Shown here: positions 1-12,300 of the stretch, one piece after another
How the letters are laid out: every line of letters starts with the position of its first letter
Position numbering within the stretch: position 1 is the stretch's first letter
Source: Agelas oroides
Taxonomy: Eukaryota; Porifera; Demospongiae; Agelasida; Agelasidae
Assembly: GCA_949130485.1 (NCBI GenBank)
Contig: OX422188.1
Span: 798,479-862,478 of the forward strand
Direction of reading: 5' to 3'
DNA: 64,000 nt
The notes under the pieces: generated by a model
What the model was told of the DNA's origin: nothing
Databases searched by the model: none
What the model saw: the letters and a program-made list of their open reading frames with translations, nothing else
Program-made: the position numbers and the translations under genes

Positions 1-3
1 ACC

Positions 4-292
4 AACATGAGGGTCATGCTGTGTGGAGGGTATGCTAGCAATCAACCCCAGTATAATCCGTGTAATGTGTAGTAGCTCTGAACATGAGGGTCATGCTGTG
101 TGGAAGGTATGCTAGCAGTCAACCAAAGTACTGAACATGAGGGTCATGGTGTGTGGAGGGTATGTTAGCAGTCATCCAAAGCATAATCCGTGTAATGTGT
201 AGTAGTTCTGGACATGAGGGTCATGGTGTGTGGAGGGTGTGTTAGCAGTCAACCTCAGGGTAAACCTTGTGATGCCTAGTTTAGTGGCTCTG
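4..292. repeat. Tandem repeat, about 77-bp unit, four copies
   Basis: Four consecutive units each begin with AACATGAGGGTCATG (the last with GACATG) at about 4, 81, 134 and 211. The second unit is shortened to about 53 bp. No coding potential is evident. Confidence 0.8.
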
Positions 293-639
293 AACTAACA
301 GTCATTTGAAATGGGTACTTACAGGCAGTGATGGCTGACAACCATCACCCTCCAGTAGTCTAAGAGTTTATCCCTAGCCTTGTTCCACCCAGCTCTTTCT
401 TGCAGTGCCCCACTTTGTATAACTCGATCAAGTTAAAGAAGCTGGGTGGAGTCTGAGAACCAAGCTAGCCTCATTCCCAGACTCCCCCAGAATGAGGCTG
501 TGTATCAACTTGAAATCTCCAGTATACATTCTAACACTTTTCATCACTTTTTTTTGACCACACCCAAAGCACCATTTGCTGAACTTTTGAGGGCATGGCA
601 CATCAATAGCTGATGTACCTATGAAGTACGTCCCCAGCT

Positions 640-1170
640 CATCCTCAGCCTCATCCCCAGGCTTGCTCAGCCTTGTCCCCAGCCTCGTCTCCAGGCTTGC
701 CCAGCCTCATCCCCAGGCTTGCCCAGCCTCATCCCCAGGCTTGCTCAGCCTTGTCCCCAGCCTCATCCCGAGGCTTGCCCAGCCTCATCTCAAGCCTTGT
801 CCCCAGCCTCATCCCCAGGCTTGCTCAGCCTTGTCCCCAGCCTCATCCCCAGGCTTGCCCAGCCTTATCCCCAGGCTTGCTCAGCCTTGTCCCCAGCCTC
901 ATCCCCAGGCTTGCCCAGCCTTATCCCCAGGCTTGCCCAGCCTTATCCCCAGGCTTGCTCAGCCTTGTCCCCAGCCTCATCCCGAGGCTTGCCCAGCCTC
1001 ATCCCCAGGCTTGCCCAGCCTTGTCCCCAGCCTCATCCCCAGCCTCGTCCCTAGCCTCGTTCCCACGCTTGGTCAGCCTTGTCCCCAGCCTCATCCCCAG
1101 CCTCATCCCCAGCCTCATCCCCAGCCTCATTCCCACGCTTGGTCAGCCTCGTCCCCAGCATATCATCCAA
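640..1170. repeat. C/T-rich minisatellite
   Basis: About 530 bp of short units of the type CCCCAGCCTCATCCCCAGG and CTTGCCCAG in variable order. It is open in all three forward frames and gives Pro/Ser/Leu-rich translations, as expected for a repeat lacking stop codons rather than for genes. Confidence 0.9.
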
Positions 1171-1321
1171 CATGGCTAGCAACTTGGATGAGTAATAGCT
1201 CGGAGTTATTTCACTGACTTGTGATCAAACTTCAGCTACAGTCTAGCCTCATAACAGACCTCGGAGAAAGCCTTGAGTGCCTGAGAACGAGGCTAGCTAC
1301 ATCTCCAAGATAAACCATAGC

Positions 1322-1373
1322 TAGCCTCGTACCCAGGCCACGTGGTCGGAAGGAAAGCCTGGGTACGAGGCTA
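1322..1373. repeat. Foldback element, TAGCCTCG family
   Basis: A 52-bp hairpin: left arm TAGCCTCGTACCCAGGC, right arm GCCTGGGTACGAGGCTA. The arms are perfectly complementary, including the shared TACCC variant, so the arms match each other better than they match other copies. Confidence 0.8.
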
Positions 1374-1659
1374 AACCTTAGCAGTCATTTCACTGTGTCT
1401 ATTAATGGACCCAATGACGTTTGAAATGCCCATTAGCAAGACATTTTTCACAGTTGGTGTGCTGGGGGAAGATACAATGTATGTATCCTAATACAATAAG
1501 GAACTATGCATACCACAGCAGATTTGATGCTGATAACTTTCCACTTACAACCAATCAACCACATCTTGATGTAACAAAGACAGGTCCAGTTGTTATAACC
1601 CATTGTGTAGGACAAATTTCAGCTTATAGCAGGCCTCCTCAGCTGTACTGGGGTGATGG

Positions 1660-1704
1660 TAGCCTCGTTCCCAGGCTCTCATGTGTGGCCTGGGAATGAG
1701 GCTA
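1660..1704. repeat. Foldback element, TAGCCTCG family
   Basis: A short hairpin whose arms are TAGCCTCGTTCCCAGGC and GCCTGGGAATGAGGCTA, with a loop of about 11 bp. Confidence 0.8.
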
Positions 1705-1863
1705 TGGTGATGGGAGATGGGACTGCTATCTCATGCAAGACAAGCAGTTGAGCCTTGTGGTCTCATCTCAGAAGTAGCATAGCATCTCTTTGTGCAGCTG
1801 TCCTTTTAAAATGGTTGCTACGAGTGATCATGAACATCACATGTTGTCAAGAAACGCACAGGA

Positions 1864-1918
1864 TAGCCTCGTTCCCAGCCCCCTCCTCCCCGAAGAGAGG
1901 GGCCTGGGGACGAGCCTA
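1864..1918. repeat. Foldback element, TAGCCTCG family
   Basis: A 55-bp imperfect hairpin. The arms start TAGCCTCGTTCCCAG and end CTGGGGACGAGCCTA. Confidence 0.75.
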
Positions 1919-3385
1919 GTACCAGAAGTGCTAACAATAGTTGCATGAACCTGTGAGGTCACTTTAGAACATATCATACAGACCGGTGTGAGTCACGTGG
2001 TGTCTTTAAAAGGTAAGGGAGAAGAAAAAGTTGTGTATGCGAATCGGGTATAATCAAGGCAGATATGTTTGTGTAGCTACATTTGGGAATCTAAAGTCTC
2101 TCAGTCTCGTATAATTAGGCAGCTCACTGACTAACATTATCCAGCTGCAACTCATTAAGACTAGACCCTCTTTCAGATAAATACACGCATATAAGATAGC
2201 AGTCCCCATCTCCCTGTTGCCCCAGTGCAGCTGATGAGGCCTGGTATTGGCCAGAAGGCCATTCTACGCAGTTGTTGACTTTGCATCACATTTAGGCTGG
2301 CCATTTTTCAAGGAGATGTGGTTCATTGATTGTCCATACATGCACCACCGGCTGTACACATGCATGAACAATCCTATCTCCCTGAAAAAAAGCAATCTCA
2401 GATGGTACACTAAGTCACTGTGCAGTGCGTGTTTCAACCCGTGCCAAGCCTCATCAGCTAGCTGCACTGGTAATGGGGACTACTACTAACCTCCATGTAC
2501 CCACCCATAGGCTATCCCTTACCCTGAACGTAAGTGTAATGGGTTTCCATAGCGATAGAATGTTACTCTATTTAGCTTCTGAATCACAGAGATGCGTGTG
2601 TGTAGATCCACGCAAGGCTTATTAGGACCTTTGCTTCCACATTTTTTAGAGGGTTACCATAGTTATGCTTCACCAGGGACTTTACACACACACATGTGTA
2701 CACACAAACGTGCACAACGCACACTCATGTGCACACACGTACATACACGACTTTACATAACATCTAAGCCTTCTTTTAAAAGGGAGATGTGGTTCGTTGA
2801 TTGTTCATACAGACATATATGTACACGCAGACTCACAGGCGGACACGCGTACAATGTGGGCTCACATACACAGATACACACATCTCACATTGCACAAAAT
2901 GCTATTACCAGGAGCTTATGTGTACCACCAATACTCTGACTATTGATAGCAGGCTTGCAAAGATATACCAAAATTAATTTAGAGAAGCCAGTTTTGCCTC
3001 AGGGTGAGCTGTGATTTAGACAGCTGTCCCAGGCTACCACAGTATTCATGGTTCTTTGTGGTGTTCAGTCTACATACTCACACACCCACATACCCACAAC
3101 TATACATACACCCCCCCCCCCCCCCCAACACACACACACACACTCAACTATATCCCCTCTACTCTAATATGGTACAGCTGGCTATGAGCACTCGGTGGGG
3201 GGTATGAGGCTAGCTATGAGGATAGCTAGCTTTGGTACTGCTTGTAACTCAAGCTAGCTGTCTCATTTTTACTATGCTTGCTAGCTCCCTCCCTCCCTCC
3301 CTCCCTCCCTCCCTCCCTCCCATATAAACCCTCCCTCCCTCCCTCCCTCCCTCCCTCCCTCCCACCTTACCTCTACTAATTGCAG

Positions 3386-6300
3386 GGGCACCCCCTGGGC
3401 ACTGGTTGGCCACACTGGTGAAGACAAACATGCACGTGACCTAGACTTCTTGAACAACTATGCTGACCGACAGTGGGAGGTAGATACCCTACCTTCTGCC
3501 TTACACACACTTGTATCTTTCACTCCTTGTTGCCGGGCTTTCTTCCCCACACACAGGAGTTGAAAAGCCACACACACACACACACATGCACACACGCACA
3601 CACATCACAAAAAGCTGGGTAGTGTCCTGGGAATGAGCCTATGTTGCATTGATGAAACCAAACAGCTTTCTCTGTAAGCTTTTGTCTGTGTAGTTACATT
3701 TGCGCACACATACCAACAGGCAGTACTGAACTATATGGTGGGTGTAGGAAGCAACGATGTCTGCTGCAAGGATACCATGCACGTGCTGAAGGAAGCTGGG
3801 CTAATGGCCAGGTAAACTGACAGGAGTCGAATGTCCAAAGCACAATTAACCCTTTAATTGCTGAGCACCTTAGCACTGATTAACCCTTTAATTGCTGAGC
3901 ACCTTAGCATGCGCATGCACTGATTAAGTTAACCCTTTAACAACTAATGACTGGAAAACTCCATCAGTTTCTATGATATCACCATAGGTAGCTACAATGT
4001 GCAAGGAACCTGTAGGCTAAAAATAGCATGTAGAAATATTTATTAGTAGTCGTTTGGTTAAATATGCAAAGCAAAATGTACACTATGTGTTATAGTAGTT
4101 TGCATTGTGCTAAAGATTAAAGATTGCCAGAGTGTGATCACACTGAAATGTTGTTATTGTTTAGTCTGTACCACCCTAACCACCCTCCCCTCACCTTCCA
4201 TCCTCAATCTCTCCTCCTTTCCTTCCCTCTTCCTATAATGCCCTTCATCTTCTCTTGATCCTCTTCCTCCCCCCCCCCTCCCCTTCCTCCTCCCCCCCCC
4301 CCACTTTCCCCCCCCCCCCCCCCCCACATACGTAGCCCTCAACCCGGGCAACAGCTGGCTATTACAACCAATGGTTTCCAGTTTCTTCTTCTTGAGAGGA
4401 GCTCTCAGGTCTGGTACTTTATGTTGCAGCACCTCAACACTGTGGAGGTAAGCCAGACAGGAAATAGTCTCGCTCCACGCCCCCCAGTGGAGCAGGACTG
4501 TCACGTATTAACATTAAAACCTAGGGGAACAGACAGGAAATAGTCTCGCTCCATGTCCCCCAGTGGAGCAGGACCATCATGTATTAACATTAAAACCTAG
4601 GGGAACAGACAGGAAATAGTCTTGCTGCACGCCCCCCAGTGGAGCAGGACTGTCACATATAAACATTAAAACCTAGGGGAACCGACGGCAAATAGTTTCA
4701 CTGCACGCCCCCCCCAGTGGAGCAGGACTGTCACGTATAAAAATCAAAACCTAGGGGAACAGACAGCAAATAGTAGTTAAACACAAGAAGGGGAGTTGAG
4801 CCGGACGGTCTGGGAGTTTTGACATTAATTTCCGAATGGATTTGTTTGAACAATCAATGAACCACATCAAAAAAAGGCAGGCCTAGATGTATGTAATGTC
4901 ACCCACTGGGCAGGATGCATTTTGGCCAATACCAGGCCTCATCAGCTACACTGGGGTGACCGGGAGATCGACTGCTATCTCATGCACAAAATGCAGTCAG
5001 GTGGCTGTATCCATATGGCAGTTAGAAGCTCCTCAAATGTATCCTCTCTTGGGGGAAAAGTGTGTTTTGTGTGAGTCATGTTTTATATTAGCTGGCCAAA
5101 AAAAGCCAGACTGAGTCATGTTTGTATTAGCTGCCAAAAAAAGCCTTTGTCAGCTGCAGATCTGCTGCATCAGCCTGTTAGGGAGGAGCCATGGAGCAAA
5201 CAGGAGGGAGGGCTCTGGACTGTAATTAGATAAGTTTGTTATCATATTTTGTGGGAGTGTGCAAAAAGGAAAAGAGCATCCCTGCACCTGAAAGGCTTCC
5301 TAAGAGGTCAGGTGGTAGGGCTGCCATGACATGGCTAAATTTTTTATCATATGTCGTATGTAATTTTATGTCACGATATGATGACATGAGGTTCATTTCT
5401 GAAATTGTAATCTATCACGGCATGAATAAAGTCATAAATGACTCATTAACTTAGTACGCTAGTGTTTGGTAATTTACGAGTACATGTGACCTTTCACAAG
5501 TAGCAATATAGGTCTGTTGGCTTATGTGTGTTCAGGTAAATCCAAGCTACGTAATTATGCAAATACACATTGTTTAAAATATCGATATAGACTTCGCTTA
5601 TGTCATATCATGTCAAGACTACTTTATGTCATGACATAACGACATATGATATATCGTGGCAACCCTACAGCAGAGAAGGTTGGACTAAAATGGCTGAGGC
5701 CATCATCAATTGATGTTTCGTATCTCAACACACTAGTTCTCTCGACTTTTACTGAGGGGGGAGGTGGCTAGTTTCCAAATCAAGATCCAAGTCATAGGAA
5801 AAGCCAAAAAGCTTTCTACCGTGCGTTATCCAAGATCAATTAGTGATGACCTCAGTTGTTTTAATTAGCAAAGGTCAACCATGTCCGACCTCCTCTGGTG
5901 GTACAGTGGAAAATACCTCCCGATTAACGAGGTGTCCTTGTTTCACTGGGAGAATGCCCAGTAGTTTATGTGCCGTTGTGGACTTGCAAAAATGTCCAGC
6001 TTAACTCAACCTCCTATCAACTAACAATCAATCAATTAACTAGTGTACAGTTAGCCCATTCCCAGCCCCCTCCTCCTCTTTGGGCCTGGGAATGAGGCTA
6101 GCTTATATATAGTTGAAAGGCGTTGTGTTTAGGGGTAGCAAGCCCAAGAGAGATCCAGCCTGATAACCCAACTGTGTCTATGGATAAATGCCATCTATCC
6201 TCTGCTCCAATGCCAGAGCTCCAGTGGCTCAGTGTTAAGAGCATCTGACTGGCATTCAGAAGGCCCAGGTTTAAATCCTGGCTTCATCTCGATTGATTGA

Positions 6301-9300
6301 TCGATCTTTCAATTGGAATCAAGAAACAATATCACAGCTCTACTATACATGCTTTAACACATACAGATCCTCATTTGTTTTTAGTTACCTCGACGACTCA
6401 GTGGCGGCCCTGTACAAGACCAACAAGTCAGCATGTCTACCTCAACTGTAGTGTGCCCAAACTTGTGAGCCAATATAGCGAGACCACTTACCTACGGTCA
6501 TGCTCCATTAGGAACACAGCAAATGGCGTTACTGATGTGGTCATGAGAATGGAGTCGGCCAACTCCCCCGACTGCATTCTCCGTTAGTTTCTTGTAGTCA
6601 TCTCAAACAACCGATCTGTTGGACCAAAGGTTATGTGGGTACACTGCACTCACGCGTCGTTAAGGAAACGAGCACCTACAGAGCTACAGTGTGGGTAGAA
6701 AATTTCGTTGGTGGAAAATTTCGTGACACCAGAGTTGACCACGAAAATAACGAAAATTAGCACCCCACGGAAATAACCCGCTAGGTCATTCAGTGTGTGC
6801 TTTATTGTGTGCTTTATTTAGAGTTGCACAGTGACTACATGCAAACCACACTTAATAGCGAATATGCACTTGTAAGTGGAATGTGCTTCACAACACATGA
6901 GTATGGTATTAGACAGGAGTGTTTGCAAGTGAATTGTCTAAGAGTGAACAAAACTTCATCATAATTCCAGCTAATACTCAGATAGTTAGGGATTTTGTTA
7001 TTCAGCATTTTTGCAATGTCTGGTCACAAGAGCAACAACTCTGTGAGCCAAACAGCAAAAAGAAGAAATTTGTGATTGGACAGCACTATTGTAACTGGAT
7101 GTTGCAAGAAAATGAAAGGACGCCATGATTGTTCATAAAGAACGCCCAAGTTAATCAGGACGTGTTTTGCTCTTAAGATTGATGGGCAAACTGTAAACCT
7201 TATTCTGTACCTCAACTTGCCAATGTTCCTTTTCACTTCTAGTACAAGTATTGCCATAAATAGGTAATAGTTGTAGCTGTTAATAGGACTTCACACAGCA
7301 GTGAGATCTTTATTTCGACCAGGCCGTGCTGGTCCTCACCAGGCAATGGTATCGCCTGATGGTATTGCCTAATGAAGACCAACACAGCCTGATTGAAATG
7401 TTGCATGACATACATAGCTAACTTGTGGCGTTTCTTGCCTGATGGAGGTGATCATAGTATCATTGAAATGTTGCAGCACAGCCTGGTTGAAGTTGAGCTA
7501 TTACTGTGCTGGAGCCTGTTTCAGAAGTAAAAGGGTTGGGCAATACATCCGGAAAGTGCTGACGTTGCAATAAAGTTATTACTGCTGTATAAAGTCACAT
7601 TAAAAACTAGGACGACTGTTGTTAATGGAAGTTCTACTGTAGCGTTATGTCCCTAAAAGACTAAACAAGTAATATTGTGTCTGGGTATAGTTCTGTACTG
7701 TGATAATGAGAATCTCTGATTTCATTGCATATTCAGGCATAGTGCATGTGACTTGTAGTAATAATGGTGGGAAGGCCTGGGAATGAGGTAATTGTCTTCT
7801 GCACAGTTGCACGATGTAGGATAAAAATAGTTATGTATCTCTTGTTCCTCTCTCTCTAGGCACGAGGGATGAATTTGGTCGAGTGTCTCATCTTTGTCTT
7901 CCAGTTGAGCTTCCTCACTTTGGGAAAGGCAAGCACCCATAGGAAGCTAGCTGGCTTCTTAAATTCTGTAATCAAGCTGCTTCCTGTCAGGTGTGCTAAA
8001 GGTATTGCTATTTGCAAACAAATAAACAAAAATTTGCTGACTAGGTACACAAACCATGCTGTGTCACCCACCCTAGATTCTTTTAGCAAGGGATCATACA
8101 CATCATGATAAAGAGCTGATAATTAGTTTTAGCATTCCAACCTCTCACCTTTATGTGATGTCATCACTTTGAGAATAAGTGAAAATGGAAAACAGCCGCC
8201 ATGTTGGTGTGTACAAGGAGGTAGTAGCGTGATCTTGACAAATAGAGCTTTTTGTGAATTGGACAAAATACTTTTTGTATGTGTTGAATCGGACAAAATA
8301 CCACTGCTATGTGAGTTAAAACAGCTGTGTAAATGCTTACCTGTGGTGGGGTTGTGAATCGATACAGCATATACTTCCAATGACGTACTATACACCAAGA
8401 TTGTGGTTTGATTGACTTCATATTTAGTATACAAAATTAAGATCACGTGATGAAATGCCAAGTGACATTTACAGCTTGTGATCAGTTGGCTCAGAGTAGC
8501 CCAGGAGTCTGGTACAGTTCACAAGACCAACGTACTGGCTCCTTCCCCACAGGACTACTCCACCGAAGGAATGACTGCCTCCCAGCTGGAGTTTATACAG
8601 AGCCTGAGGCAGTTTGGGCTCGTCTATCAGAGAAAGGTTGGTTACACACAACTACAAGCCGTGTAGTATGTAAGGGTGGTACGTACGACTTACAGTACAG
8701 TATCCCACCGACAAAACTGTTGTATCTTTCAAAATGAACTGCAGATATACCTCAAACTTTGACTAGTTAATGGCTGCTAATCAACTTTCTATTTAGAGAA
8801 ATGCTGTAATCACATACAAAGAGATGAGTTGATCTCTTTCGCTTCGTCCTTTTGGTTTCAAACTGCAGTATGCACTACACAAAAAAATCTGAGAGTTTTG
8901 TCATTGGAACATAGCATGCGCCATTTGTATGGAAATATATAGCAGCTATATCCCACGTCCAAGCTGGTCCTAAAGTCTCTCTCCCTGCCTATCGTTGTCT
9001 CAAGTTTGCAGTTTTTCAAGACCAGCTACAGTCGACAATCGCTCAATTGTTCCCAAACCATTTTGAATTGTGTGAATGACATGGAAAGAAGCACTTTATT
9101 GTGTGTGGGCAAAGGTAGTGGTTCCAAGGTACTTGTTCCATCTTCACAACACTCTAGCACCATACATAATTATACGAGACACCTGGTTCTCTTCAATGAT
9201 ACTGTGTTTTATTCCGTTCCATTCTTCTATGGGGAAGGGGGTCTGGGAATGAGGCTATTAGTGATGTATCAGAGCACAGCACAACTATGGTCTCATGCCC

Positions 9301-12300
9301 AATCCCCGGGAGGAAAAGGGTCTGGCACACTAAGTCAAATTTCTTGGCCAGCAGGTGCTTGAGTCAGGTCACAAGACCAGTGTAACCAAGCAACAATATA
9401 TAAGGGAAATGCTGTGTCACAAAGACTAGTATAAGGCTACTATTTGTTGCGTATTAGTTTCTCATCTCCCACCTGCATGCTTTTTAGGGACTTGCTTCAC
9501 TGGCCCATTATCGCCATTATTGTGTATGTTACAATCTTGTGCTTGGCATTGCTGATTTGCATGTCGATTTTGAACTACTCAGCGTACTGCGAAACAACTG
9601 AATGATGTCTCCTTCCCGAAAACATTGGAGCGCTTACCCTTCTAGGTCCAGATGTGTGCTTGTTTCAGAGGAAGCATAGCCTCTCAAGTCTTAGCCTCGT
9701 ACCCAGGCTGTTCGTAGGAGCCAAACTTTTGAAAAATAATGTATTACGGCGGTAGCTGCCCGCCCGCATGAACTTGGGAGAAACTCCCTGATGAGAAGCT
9801 AATATGCAATATGCAACAAATAGTGCCAAGTAACATTCAAATATATTAGGGAAGTGCTATGTATAATTAATAACCTTGCAATTTCATTGGTCCTTCCTTA
9901 TTACATTCTATGAGTCAACCCAAGAAATGCGACTTGGTGCTCCAGACCATTTCTTATCACACACGTAGCTGTGAACACAACCCGCGAGACAGACTTCCTC
10001 TCTCTCATTATAGGAAAGGGGGAGGGTGTTTTGCTCTACAAACTATGTGATATTCATTGGTGCATTCATACACTAGGAATGAATCTAATTAGGTCATGGT
10101 TACCGTGTTTAGAACTGCCTAACATTGTTTAGTTTCAGCCCACTTCCCTCTATATGGCAGAGCTGTACTGCTATTTCCTGTTCATACCCTTGGCATTTCA
10201 TCATGTCTTCTTGTTCCATTTTCCTTTCATACAGCGAAGTTCAAAGCGTTACTATCCAACAAAGCTGGCAATTAACCTCGTTTCAGGTATAAGCACATAC
10301 CCCTCTTCTTTTGTTGGCTATATCCCTCTTCTTTTGTTGGCTATTAACCTTGCCAGTTTCAGGTATAAGCACATACCCCTCTTCTTTGTTTATCATTAAA
10401 GAAACCTTGTGTGACACGGTTAAGTCAGGGCTCCATGTTTGCATGGCATTGTCAAGTATCCTTTGACAAACCATACAGAATAGCCTACAAAGAAAATATA
10501 GTGCTGGTTGCAGATATTATTTATGACCAGCTGTTAAAGGTTTATATTGTGGATAAATTTATAGGCCAAGATAGCTATGACTGCATGGTACGTTTATAGG
10601 CAGGTAGCTAGTATAAGTGCACTCACCCAGCCTCTGTACGTCTTTTGTCCAAGCTTTCGCGTAGCGTGTAAGTTTGGTGCTTCCACGTGCACACGTTCAC
10701 TTTCGTATGCGTTCATCTTCAAAATAAGTCTTTGCACTGTTCTCGCCGAAAGAATTCTTCTTCTTCGACTCAGCCACAGGCGTCCTCCAGAGTGCTGTAG
10801 CCAGGGCGAGCTTTGTAGATCGGACTTGTTTGGCAGGACGCGATTACCAATCGCCCCTCTTCCTGCCGACCAAGCCCAATCTACAACGCTCAGCCCCGCT
10901 AGCTTCCTCCGACGTCCAATTTCTTCGTAAAATCCACTGACCAGTGCAATCCGTCACTTGCCGAGCTGGGAAACCCGTTCTGCGAGGTTTCGCTGACGAT
11001 AGTGTGGGCGCTTTTTACGTTCGAGTCGGTGTATCCATTTTCTGCAATATTCTCACACAGTAGCTAGTTTCAGGGTGCTTTTGTAGTCTTGTTTTTGTTA
11101 AGCCGCCTCAGCTGCAGTTGTGCTATTTTATAACTCCGTCCGATTACGTAATGTCTGCGTCGAACGTTCTTGAGACGTGCGAGGACTCGCCTGCTCAGTG
11201 GGAGGGCTCAGACGTAGGAACGATATTCATGCAACTCGTGACTCGATTGTGGGAATGCCCTGACTTGATAACCCTCGGTATGCGGATGAATACCAGGCTG
11301 ATAATCATGATGTATTACCATGGAACTTAGTATAGCTAATCACTAGATGCTTTGAATACTCTCAGCCCACAAGAAGTATGTGTGGTTTGTGCAAGCATTT
11401 TACATCCCAATCCAGCGGGAATTACCGTGGGAATTCCCCCAAGGTCCAGTATGGCTTCCTTTACAGTGCGCACAGGAAATTCCAAGTCACTCCCCTTCTG
11501 ACCTTTTTGTTTGCATGTTTGTGCCTGTTGAACTTAGTTCAGCAACAGTACGTTAACAGTAGCCACCAGTACACTATGGAGCATTCATATGTTTACAACA
11601 TGTCATGTGCTCATCAGGTGATTCATTTAGTTCAGTGTTCTCTACTGATGATTCATACCTCCCGAGGGGGGGTGGTCATTTTACACATTTTTGGCAGTCC
11701 CAGGTAGAAATCGAACATTATTCCGTTACATTATTGTATCACTGCACTGTAGATATTGTATCACTGCGCTGTAGTGCAGAACTTCTGTTAATGTTGAGGG
11801 CAGAGTTCATACACACTGTTTAGGTGCGTGAATACCTGACACATTTACGCAGCGCAGCACGAATGAAGCCCAGCTGGGACTGCCACACTTGTGTTGGGCA
11901 ATATGCAAGACCACCCCCCCCCCCCAAGGAATATATAACTGTTACCTAGGCAACACAATTTGGAAGAGAGACATTCTTATGTGTTGTCTAGGTTATACTG
12001 TTGGGTGTAGTGTCATAAAGAGGAATTACACACACACACACGCACACACACTCAAGATGCTTGCTACTCTTTCCTGTCACAGGATTGCGGAGTCAACCAA
12101 GTGTGTCACAGGAGCCTGGGTTTATTATTCTGGAGACAAACTACAGACTGTTTGCCTACACAGGTAAGCCAAGTTTTTCCTGCCACAACTAAACACCATT
12201 GGCAGCAGGACAGGTTTGTGCGTCACGTAAGGAAACCTGCAAAACTACACTTTAAACTATGGTATATATACTGTGATTGTGTTCACTCAGAACTGAGAGG

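Larger units (their letters stand above)
293..3385. other. Region upstream of first recognised GTF2H4 exon
   Basis: No conserved exon was recognised here. The missing N-terminal exons of the p52 gene (about 120 codons by comparison with human p52) lie either here in a form I could not detect or before the window. The region holds the minisatellite at 640-1170, three foldback elements near 1322, 1660 and 1864, CA-rich tracts near 2690-2760 and 3560-3605, a poly-C run near 3111-3126 and a (CCCT)n tract at about 3285-3363 that runs up to the acceptor at 3385. Confidence 0.6.
4448..7859 (+). other. Large GTF2H4 intron filled with repeats
   Basis: A 3.4-kb intron. It carries the ~83-bp tandem repeat, a copy of a dispersed repeat containing AATCAATGAACCACATC (4836-4889, reverse), a MITE-like element at 5316-5667, a foldback at 6052-6100 and a tRNA-like unit at 6218-6289. 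The rest is A/T-rich sequence without a recognised gene. Confidence 0.7.

Noticed and set aside
621..1217. Pro/Ser/Leu-rich frames on the + strand
   Set aside because: All three frames are open because the minisatellite lacks stop codons; there is no splice or homology support.
293..3385. N-terminal exons of GTF2H4
   Set aside because: I scanned for the conserved first ~120 residues of p52 and found no segment with matching homology and splice sites, so none is reported.
6218..6289. Functional alanine tRNA gene
   Set aside because: The acceptor stem is badly mismatched and the unit has a SINE-like tail.
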